Of a stretch of DNA of 7,376 nucleotides, positions 1 through 6,600 are shown one piece after another. The DNA lies in contig DIXL01000116.1 of the NCBI GenBank assembly GCA_002428685.1, positions 1 through 7,376 on the forward strand, read 5' to 3'. This DNA is from Cloacimonetes bacterium UBA6081. Its GTDB lineage: Bacteria > Cloacimonadota > Cloacimonadia > Cloacimonadales > Cloacimonadaceae. The notes below the pieces were generated by a model. It did not search any database. It had not been told where the DNA came from and was given only the letters and a program-made list of their open reading frames with translations. Numbering within the stretch: the stretch's first letter is position 1; every line of letters begins with the position of its first letter. The translations under genes and the position numbers were made by a program.

Positions 1-61
1 GGATAACTCCCCTACCCCTATCAATACAATTTGCGACATACTAAGTTTGACACAACACTAG
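1..61. mobile_element. Probable insertion-sequence end (partial), terminal inverted repeat at 39-61
   Basis: Bases 39-61 (beginning tactaagtttgacacaac) are the exact reverse complement of bases 7354-7376, giving a 23-bp perfect inverted repeat about 7.3 kb apart. Read outward from the unique segment, both copies begin ctagtgttgtgtcaaact. This is how two ends of the same insertion sequence look when they flank a region, so 1-38 is probably internal IS sequence and the element's edge lies at about 61. Two plus-strand frames are open through 1-38, one closing with TAA at 42-44 and one with TAG at 59-61. Either could be a transposase C-terminus, but the stretch is too short to tell. No transposase gene lies in the window, and I cannot assign an IS family. 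The alternative is an inverted repeat unrelated to an IS. Confidence 0.5.
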
Positions 62-130
62 GACGAAGATGAAATCGAAGCAATGGATAAATCTATTACT
101 ACAACAAAAGGGTATCGCATGGCCTTATAA
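62..130 (+). pseudogene. Possible 3' remnant of a gene cut by the insertion sequence
   Basis: Directly after the inverted repeat a plus-strand frame is open for 22 codons and ends with TAA at 128-130. It reads DEDEIEAMDKSITTTKGY followed by RMAL, which looks like an ordinary acidic, amphipathic protein C-terminus. It has no start codon or ribosome binding site of its own, and the codon just before it (59-61, inside the repeat) is TAG. The simplest reading is that an insertion sequence removed the upstream part of a gene. I do not recognise the family. A 22-codon open frame can easily arise by chance, so this is tentative. The fragment would be convergent with the lipoprotein gene that ends at 218. 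Confidence 0.28.
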
Positions 131-217
131 TGCGTTACAAGCTTCTTCCTGTTAGGCTGCTACCATTTTACAAGCTCATGTGTGTAGGAAACATTAGTAA
201 TTTATATCCTTAAGCAT
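131..217. other. Short intergenic region downstream of the lipoprotein gene
   Basis: No gene is visible. It contains two copies of ttacaagct (135-143 and 168-176), 33 bp apart. A weak hairpin, cgcat (116-120) pairing with atgcg (130-134), overlaps its left edge and is followed in the minus direction by ATACCCTTTTG. It is a poor terminator candidate for the lipoprotein gene. Confidence 0.4.
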
Positions 218-1588
218 TTAGCTTGCTGTTCTACACAGCCTTAGCCCCAGTCCTTGCGGAACCAGATGCGGACTGCTAAAGCCTCTATAAAAATTGCCAC
301 AGAGGAAAAAAGGAGAACCCCAAGCTCCTCCCCGCATGGTGCGATAGGTGCCTGTAAGTTGGCCATGAGGATTGTATTGAATTGAACTGGGGTAATGGAA
401 ATACCAATCCCAGCACCACTCATAAACATTACCGCTCATGTCGTAAAATCCCAGGCCATTGGGAGCTTTCTGACCCACTTCATGTGCTTCGTTTACGGGA
501 TTTGCCATACACCAGGCCACGGTGCCAAAGTTATTGGAACCGCTATAGATATAGTCCGGATTCATGGTTGCTCCACGGGCAGCATATTCCCATTCCGCTT
601 CAGATGGCAAACGATAGCCATTGGCGTTCCAATCGCAAATAACTTCATTCCAGGTGGGGTTGTTCATCAGGGGAATATCTCCCCAAACAGTCGGATTGGT
701 AGTTCCGGAAATGCTGTAAACCGGAGTGTAGCCATCTTTTATGCTTAACATATTGCAAAATTTGATGGCTGCATACCAACTAAGCCCATAAACAGGATAA
801 TAATCTCCCGCTCCGTAAGCATTATCTGGAATGGAACCAACCACAGCCGCATACTGGCTTTGCAGCAGTTCATATTTGCTTAGGTAAAAAGAGTTTAAAT
901 ATATGGTATGCGTGGGATATTGATCGTCGTTATAGCCTTCGCCTCTGGTGTCACCCATGGTTACAGAACCTGAGGGAACCAAAAGCATCTCCAGCGGTGG
1001 AGTAAGGTCTATTTCGTATAAGGCATAAACAGGTTGACTGGGTATAAAGTTTTGATTAAAGGCCATTGCTCCCAGAATTGTTGTTTCGCTAATGGTAAGA
1101 GGCCCGGTGTATAAACTGGAGCTTTCAGTTGGAACGGTTCCATCAGTTGTGTAGCGGATAGAAACTCCTTCGAGTGCACAATGGATGCCAACTGTTTGTA
1201 TGGCATTGTAGCTACCTTCCGGAACATCGAATGTAGGTTTCGGGAGGGTTTCAAGGTATATTAGAAAGTTGCAGGATACCACTGCACTGGGCAGATATCC
1301 CTGTTTATATGCCCTGACTTTTAATGTACACCATGTGGAAATAGTGAAAGGCTCTGTATAAATGGATGATTCTGCATTTGGTTCGCTTCCATCCAAGCTG
1401 TAAAAAATTGTAGCTCCAGGAGTAGTGCAGTTAATAGTAACAAGCGGGGGAATAGCAAATGAGCCCCCTAATGGCAATATTTCAGGATTTGCCACCGATA
1501 AATCTTCCGGTTTTGTAGTGCTGTGGCAACCTAAGCTTAGCAGTAAAGCTACCAGAGCAATAACAAAGATAAGTCTCGTTGTTTTCAC
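218..1588 (-). CDS. Lipoprotein with two chitobiase-C-terminal-like (Fn3-associated) repeats and an FGE-sulfatase-like domain
   Basis: The 456-residue protein opens with a lipoprotein signal peptide: MKTTR, a hydrophobic stretch, then LLSLGC with Cys21 as the lipidated residue. Two related beta repeats follow at about 34-108 and 115-193, sharing the pattern YSLDGSEPNAESSIYTEPFTIS / YTTDGTVPTESSSLYTGP. This is typical of the CHB_HEX_C_1 family. Residues 195-456 form a formylglycine-generating-enzyme (FGE/SUMF1) fold, with YRLPSEAEWEYAAR (325-338), GLGFYDMSGNVYEWCWD (378-394), MRGGAW (418-423) and GLRLCR (448-453). Of the two copper-binding cysteines of true FGEs, only the second is present (Cys430). 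A gap-free alignment puts Ser425 where the first should be, so catalysis is doubtful. FGE-fold lipoproteins such as GldK and GldJ serve secretion and gliding machinery, but I cannot place this one there. The start is GTG, chosen because AGGGAGGAG lies just upstream and the signal peptide begins there. Confidence 0.88.
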   Translation of the reverse strand: MKTTRLIFVIALVALLLSLGCHSTTKPEDLSVANPEILPLGGSFAIPPLVTINCTTPGATIFYSLDGSEPNAESSIYTEPFTISTWCTLKVRAYKQGYLPSAVVSCNFLIYLETLPKPTFDVPEGSYNAIQTVGIHCALEGVSIRYTTDGTVPTESSSLYTGPLTISETTILGAMAFNQNFIPSQPVYALYEIDLTPPLEMLLVPSGSVTMGDTRGEGYNDDQYPTHTIYLNSFYLSKYELLQSQYAAVVGSIPDNAYGAGDYYPVYGLSWYAAIKFCNMLSIKDGYTPVYSISGTTNPTVWGDIPLMNNPTWNEVICDWNANGYRLPSEAEWEYAARGATMNPDYIYSGSNNFGTVAWCMANPVNEAHEVGQKAPNGLGFYDMSGNVYEWCWDWYFHYPSSIQYNPHGQLTGTYRTMRGGAWGSPFFLCGNFYRGFSSPHLVPQGLGLRLCRTAS

Positions 1589-1600
1589 TATCTCCTCCCT
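1589..1600 (-). promoter_or_regulatory. Ribosome binding site of the lipoprotein gene
   Basis: On the minus strand AGGGAGGAGATA directly precedes the GTG codon at 1586-1588. The GGAGG core sits about 5 nt from the start. This strong Shine-Dalgarno match supports the unusual GTG start. Confidence 0.75.
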
Positions 1601-1637
1601 GATTTCATTGCGAACATCTAAAATCGTGCTTAAGTCC

Positions 1638-1664
1638 GTTATTCTGTGTGTAATTTTTTGTCAA
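1638..1664 (-). promoter_or_regulatory. Candidate sigma70-type promoter of the lipoprotein gene
   Basis: On the minus strand a perfect TTGACA lies at 1659-1664. A 4-of-6 match to TATAAT (AATAAC, 1638-1643) follows after 15 bp. The spacing is short and the -10 is imperfect, so this is a candidate only. It would give a 5' leader of roughly 40 nt before the GTG start. Confidence 0.33.
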
Positions 1665-1704
1665 TTAAAATCATTCCAACTTGGGTGTAAAGATTTCCAT
1701 AAAT

Positions 1705-1786
1705 TCCGACACCGGTTAAAACCGGTTAGGGGAAAAGGTGGCCTGCAAAACACATGGGTTAAAACCCACGACTATCATCCGACACC
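1705..1786. repeat. REP-like element: two tandem GGTTAAAACC hairpins between matching 9-bp ends
   Basis: Two small imperfect palindromes lie 43 bp apart in the same orientation and share the core ggttaaaacc (1714-1723 and 1757-1766). The first is accggtt-aa-aaccggt (1711-1726) and the second tgggtt-aa-aaccca (1755-1768). The pair is bracketed by the direct repeat tccgacacc at 1705-1713 and 1778-1786. The layout resembles the extragenic REP sequences that RAYT-type Y1 transposases mobilise in many bacteria, but no RAYT gene is present here. The 9-bp flanks could be a target duplication or part of the repeat. Because it lies between two divergent starts, it could also affect transcript structure. 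Confidence 0.45.
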
Positions 1787-1836
1787 TTCTTCTTGCCAAA
1801 ACTTTTTTTCTCTTTAACTTAACAATATACTACTAT

Positions 1837-1847
1837 AAGGAGGCCCC
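1837..1847 (+). promoter_or_regulatory. Ribosome binding site of fhs
   Basis: AAGGAGG (1837-1843) sits 4 nt before the ATG at 1848. A second in-frame ATG at 1860 has no comparable site, so this motif fixes the start. Confidence 0.8.
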
Positions 1848-3518
1848 ATGCTTAGCGATATGGACATTGCCCAAACCGTTCCACTAAAAAACATCGATGA
1901 GATAGCCGGAGCTTTAGGTTTAACTTCCAAAGAAATAGACCATTATGGCGATTATAAGGCTAAAATCCGTTATTCCACCATGGACAGGCTGGCAGGAAAC
2001 CCCTTTGGTAAGCTGATTTTGGTTTCTGCCATAACTCCCACCCCTGCCGGAGAGGGTAAAACCACTGTCTCAATCGGGCTTTCGCAAGCTCTCAATCGTT
2101 TAAAGCAGAAATCTATTGTGGCACTACGTGAGCCTTCGCTTGGGCCGGTATTTGGCATCAAAGGTGGTGCCGCAGGGGGTGGATACAGTCAGGTTTTACC
2201 TATGGAGGATATCAACCTGCACTTTACCGGTGATTTTCATGCCATAACCACTGCTAATAACACCCTGGCAGCCTTGATAGACAATCACGTTTATTATGAT
2301 AACGATTTAAAGCTTGATCCCCGACGCATAAGCTGGAGAAGGGTTCTTGATGTGAACGACAGGATGCTGCGTAAAATTGTGATTGGCTTAGGTGGTAGCA
2401 AACAAGGTTTTCCGCGGGAAGACGGTTTTGATATTACTCCCGCCAGCGAGATTATGGCAATTCTATGCCTTTCCAACAACATGGACGAACTAAAAGAGCG
2501 CATCGGCAAGATTACGGTTGGTTTTACCTATGATGGTGAACCGGTGCAAGTGAAACAATATGGCTATGAGGGAGCTATTGCTGCCCTGCTGAAAGATGCT
2601 TTGAAACCCAATATTGTGCAGACAACCGAAAACACTCCGGCCTTTGTGCATGGCGGTCCTTTTGCCAATATTGCACAGGGAGCAAACAGCATTTTGGCCA
2701 CAAAGACAGCTTTGCGGCTTTGCGATTATGTGGTTACGGAAGCAGGTTTTGGCTTTGATTTGGGGGCAGAAAAGTTCTTTGATCTGGTCTGCAAATATGG
2801 TGGTTTTTGCACCAATGCTGTGGTTTTGGTGGCAACCGTTCGCGCTTTAAAAATGCACGGGGGAGCAAAGCTGAAGGACATTTCAGCTCCCAATCCAAAG
2901 GCTGTGGAAGCAGGATTGGTAAATCTGTCCAAACACTTGGAAAACATCCACAAATTCGGTATGAAATCTGTAGTGGCAGTAAATCGCTTCCCTACCGACA
3001 CAGAAGAAGAGCTACAGATAATTGTGGAATTTGTTAAAGCAAACTACTTTGATGTAGGCGTGGTGGATTTTCATGCCAAAGGCGGTGAAGGTGGACTGGA
3101 GCTTGCCTCCAAGGTCATTGGTCTGGTGGATAAGGATATCTGCCAATATCATGGCCTTTACGATTGGAATAGCCCTGTGAAAGATAAAATATTCACTGTT
3201 GCCTCGGAGATTTATGGAGCGCAAAAGGTGGATTATACCGCAGATGCCAAGGCAGACCTGAAGAAGATTAACAAGTATGGCTTTGATAAACTGCCTATTT
3301 GTATTGCCAAAACGCAGAAATCGCTATCTGATAATCCCGAATTGATTGGCCGACCTAAAGACTTTTTGGTAACGGTGCGCGAAATTCTGATTGCCAGTGG
3401 AGCAGGTTTTTTAATCCCCATAACCGGTGAGATTATGCGCATGCCCGGCTTGCCAAAACACCCTTCGGCAGAAACGATAGATGTGGAATCCGATGGCAAC
3501 ATAAGCGGACTTTTTTAA
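1848..3518 (+). CDS. fhs: Formate--tetrahydrofolate ligase (10-formyl-THF synthetase)
   Basis: This cytoplasmic enzyme catalyses formate + THF + ATP -> 10-formyl-THF + ADP + Pi (EC 6.3.4.3). It feeds formate into one-carbon metabolism or, run in reverse, releases formate and ATP during amino-acid fermentation. The 556-residue length is normal for the bacterial family. The signature elements are present in order: the P-loop TPTPAGEGKTT (63-73), EPSLGP (95-100), GGGYSQVLPMEDINLHFTGD (110-129), PAFVHGGPFANIAQG (264-278), EAGFGFDLGAEKF (298-310), VATVRALKMHGG (328-339) and the C-terminal GAGFLIPITGEIMRMPGLPKHPSA (518-541). No frameshift or missing motif is seen. The gene stands alone between a divergent lipoprotein gene and a convergent surface-protein gene. 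No folD, fchA or metF homologue is adjacent, so its metabolic direction cannot be read from context. I see no convincing promoter or folate riboswitch upstream. Confidence 0.98.
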   Translation: MLSDMDIAQTVPLKNIDEIAGALGLTSKEIDHYGDYKAKIRYSTMDRLAGNPFGKLILVSAITPTPAGEGKTTVSIGLSQALNRLKQKSIVALREPSLGPVFGIKGGAAGGGYSQVLPMEDINLHFTGDFHAITTANNTLAALIDNHVYYDNDLKLDPRRISWRRVLDVNDRMLRKIVIGLGGSKQGFPREDGFDITPASEIMAILCLSNNMDELKERIGKITVGFTYDGEPVQVKQYGYEGAIAALLKDALKPNIVQTTENTPAFVHGGPFANIAQGANSILATKTALRLCDYVVTEAGFGFDLGAEKFFDLVCKYGGFCTNAVVLVATVRALKMHGGAKLKDISAPNPKAVEAGLVNLSKHLENIHKFGMKSVVAVNRFPTDTEEELQIIVEFVKANYFDVGVVDFHAKGGEGGLELASKVIGLVDKDICQYHGLYDWNSPVKDKIFTVASEIYGAQKVDYTADAKADLKKINKYGFDKLPICIAKTQKSLSDNPELIGRPKDFLVTVREILIASGAGFLIPITGEIMRMPGLPKHPSAETIDVESDGNISGLF

Positions 3519-3550
3519 TCTGATACAAGCTAAAACATAGCCCAAAACTT

Positions 3551-3576
3551 AAGCCCCGGATTTGCACCCGGGGCTT
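3551..3576. terminator. Bidirectional intrinsic terminator between fhs and the convergent surface-protein gene
   Basis: A perfect 9-bp GC-rich stem, aagccccgg (3551-3559) with ccggggctt (3568-3576), encloses an 8-nt loop. On the plus strand it is followed by a T and then an AT-rich stretch with TTATTTT at 3582-3588. On the minus strand the sequence continues AAGTTTTGGG. It begins 33 bp after the fhs stop and about 90 bp after the end of the minus-strand gene, so it can serve both transcripts. Both T-tracts are modest. Confidence 0.8.
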
Positions 3577-3599
3577 TCACATTATTTTACCTTAGCAGG

Positions 3600-3651
3600 T
3601 TCTCCCTTACGAAGTTCTCACTTACGAAGTTCTCACTTACGAAGTTCTCCC
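3600..3651. repeat. 15-bp tandem repeat, three full copies plus a partial copy
   Basis: The unit ttctcacttacgaag is repeated head to tail at 3600-3614 (with c for a at position 6), 3615-3629 and 3630-3644. A partial ttctccc follows at 3645-3651. The array is bordered by gcagg (3595-3599) and cctgc (3651-3655). It lies in the convergent intergenic region, 16 bp beyond the stop codon of the minus-strand gene and before the shared terminator, so it would be transcribed as part of that gene's 3' UTR. The 15-bp period keeps a plus-strand frame open (FSLTK repeats), but that frame has no start codon or ribosome binding site. Confidence 0.9.
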
Positions 3652-3667
3652 CTGCCGCAGGCTCACA

Positions 3668-6600
3668 CTATTTCATCATAATCATCTTCTTGGTGCTGCT
3701 GTATTTACCAGCATTCATCTTGAAGAAATATACACCGCTTGATACGGGACGGTTGTTATCATCCACGCCCTTCCAAACCACGCTGTGAGGACCGGCTGCT
3801 TTGGCTTCATCAACCAAAGTTTTTACTCTCTGCCCTTTCACATTGTAGATTTCGATGGTTACGGGAGTATTTTCCATCACGCTGTAACTAATGGTGGTTT
3901 CCGGATTGAAGGGATTGGGGTAGTTTCCTTTCAGCTCTGTTGCGACAACTGGTGCCAGGCCGTCTTCATTGGAAACGCTCCCACCCACGCTATGCAGGGT
4001 AAAATCATCCACGAAGAAGATGTATTTATCATTACCCACGTTGCGGATGGCAAGGTAAATGCTTTGACCATCATAAGCAGAGAGGTCAAAAACATATTCT
4101 GTCCAGACCGCTGGAACCGTAACTGGTGTGGCTCCGGTTAAATAGAACTGGAAGCCTTGAGGAATGGGAGTGGCAATTGTAGATATGCCAACCCGCATTT
4201 GTTCCAGATAGCTTGGACTCATGCTGCGGGCATAGAATTTCACTGCGCTATTGGTTCCCAAATTTGCCCTGGGAGTAATCATCCAATCGATGTTAGGAGC
4301 ATTTCCACCTTGGGCAGCAGGGATAGCGGCAAAACTGGCGGCCATCTTGGCTCCACCATGCGCTGCCACTGTTGTAAGGGCAGGAGTTGTGGCACTGGGA
4401 TTAAAGATCATGAATGACATTGGGCTTCCACTACCTGGGAAGGTGATATTTGTAATCCCATAAGTAATCGAGAGATCTTGATCCAAGAGTGTCCAGGGAG
4501 CAAAGAGCAGCGAGAAATCGGGATAGCTTTCATAGGTTTCGGTAAAGAAAGCTGGGGCAAGAACTACATTCACTACTGCATTCACTGTGGCAGGAACAGA
4601 TTCGCCCGTGGTGTAAACGGCTGTTACGCCATAAACATAGGTGGCATTGGGTAAATCCAATTCGGAGAAGGTAGTGATGGTGGGATCGTTTATCGAATCG
4701 ATCAGCACATTATCACGATAGACCTTGAAGCCGGTAAGAGCACGGTCGCGGGTAGCATTCAAGTTCTTGTGATTCACTGCCAGGGTTCCGTTGGTGGAGG
4801 CTGGTTTTGTTTCGGCAATAGGCTGTAAAACCATAGCTTTCTGTCCGGCACCATCAGCCACAAAGGTTTGAATTAACCAATTAAAGGTAAGGGTTGGTTC
4901 CAAGGCGGTCAGGGTGGACCATGCGCCATCGGAATAGATCATGTTGCCTTTACCTTCAATCTGCGGGCCAGCATCGCAACCGGCAGGATAACCGGTAGTC
5001 GTATTGCAATTGAACCCAACATAAATTTCGCTATTGGCAGGAATTGGAATTGGAGTCGGCAAAATGTGCAGGTTCCATTCATCTATCACAGGATTGGCAA
5101 TCAGCTGAGAATACACCAGGGTTCCAGCACCTGTAGCACTGCCACCGGTCCAGATTTTTACAGTGTAGGTGCTACTAACTTCAGAGGGAACAAACTTCAC
5201 CTGAGTTATAGCATCACCGGCATAGGGAGCCAAATCGGCAACCGGCCAACGGTGTGCTACGTCGAAATTAAAAGCACTATCTGTGCCGATGCTGTTACCC
5301 AAAACGTCGTTACACCAGGTAATCCAGCTTCCGGGAGTCGGGGCTTCGGGGCTTGTCCAGTTCAGGGTTACATCGTTTCCGGTTACGATAGCGGTCAAAT
5401 CCGTTGGCGGATTGTTGGGAGGCAGAATTACTGCACTGACTGGACCAACTGGAACGGATTCACCGGCATCATAAATGGCAGTAACCGTATAGGCATAGGT
5501 TCCAACTGCCAAAGCATTGTCGTCATAAACCAGGGTGGTTGGACTGGTAAGAGTAGCAATAACCACACCATCGCGATATACTTTGTAGCCCAATAAAGGA
5601 CGAACTGGAGCCTGCCAGACAAGATGGACGTTATTACCTGTTACAGTTGCAGTTAAATTTGTAGGAGGATTCAGGGCTTCCGTCAGTTCGGTTACACTGA
5701 AGGTATCCAGATACAAATAGAACATATTGATAGCACTATGTCCATGGAATCCAATGTAATAGACTCCAGTTGTAGTTACAGGAACAACCACTTCGGCCAA
5801 ATTATAGGTAACATTGGTAATAGCCAGGTTTTCGTAAATCATCGTGGTTAGTCCGGCAGCGGTGGGAGCAGTTCCCAGATAAACAGTCAGCTTTTCCGGA
5901 TAGGTTGCGCTGTTGGCACGATAATAGAACTTCACTTTGTAAGAATATGGAGCGGTGAAGGTTAAGGGCGGAGTTACCAGCCAATCATCCATAGCCACAG
6001 AAGTGCTATAACGAATACGCATGGAGTTTGGAGTGGTATCCGCATTGCCGGCATAGCTTTCCCAGCCATAGGGGTCGGCGTTGGCATTGATGGATGTCCA
6101 GCCAACCGGAAGGGCCGGAGGCGTGGCTTCATCAAAATTGTTTATATAGGGATACACGGTTACAATTGGATTTGCCAGGGTGGTAAAGCTCCAAACCGGG
6201 CAGTTAATAGCGTCGCCAACGGCGTTAAAAGGCACTATCTGCCAATAGTAAACGGTGCTATAGGTAAAATCGGCCGGATCATAAACAGTCACGGTTTGCG
6301 TAGTGCCATTTACAATGTTGGTGGGAGGGTTGTTGGTGCCAAGATAAACTTTGTAACCATCAACTGTTCCGCCACCGGGAGCCCAACTGAGATTGGCAGA
6401 GTTGCTCACATTGGTGGCAGCATTGGCAGGAACGGGATTTTGAGCTGGAAGAGGAACTTCACCTATTTGGGCAGGGGAAAAAGTGAAGGTTAATCCATTG
6501 GCAGGAAAAACGGTTGCGCTCAAAGTGCAGCTATTGTTGTTGGCAGTTCCCGCGGCAGTTGCACTCCAGTCGGTTGTAGTGGTGCGATTACTAAAATCTG

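Noticed and set aside
116..134. Hairpin cgcat/atgcg as terminator of the lipoprotein gene
   Set aside because: The stem is only 5 bp and is followed by an interrupted four-T run. It also overlaps the possible gene remnant.
69..155. 28-codon plus-strand ORF (MKSKQWINLLLQQKGIAWPY...)
   Set aside because: The upstream AGGACGAAG is a weak ribosome site, the peptide is unremarkable, and the frame competes with the more protein-like 62-130 frame. There is not enough to call a gene.
1425..1817. Plus-strand open frame of 130 codons crossing the lipoprotein start and the intergenic hairpins
   Set aside because: It overlaps the signal-peptide region of the lipoprotein gene on the other strand, runs through the REP-like repeats, and its product has no family-like pattern.
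1826..1831. TATACT as the -10 box of fhs
   Set aside because: It would place transcription start at about 1838, inside the ribosome binding site, and has no -35 partner (only a T-run 17 bp upstream).
3600..3651. CRISPR array or small coding repeat
   Set aside because: The units are 15 bp with no spacers between them, so this is not a CRISPR. The open plus-strand frame (FSLTK repeats) has no start codon between the upstream in-frame stop near 3531 and the array.
5066..5596. Plus-strand open frame of 176 codons opposite the surface-protein gene
   Set aside because: It is antisense to a clearly coding region with Fn3 and related domains, has no ribosome binding site, and shows no recognisable domain. 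It reflects the base composition of the real gene.
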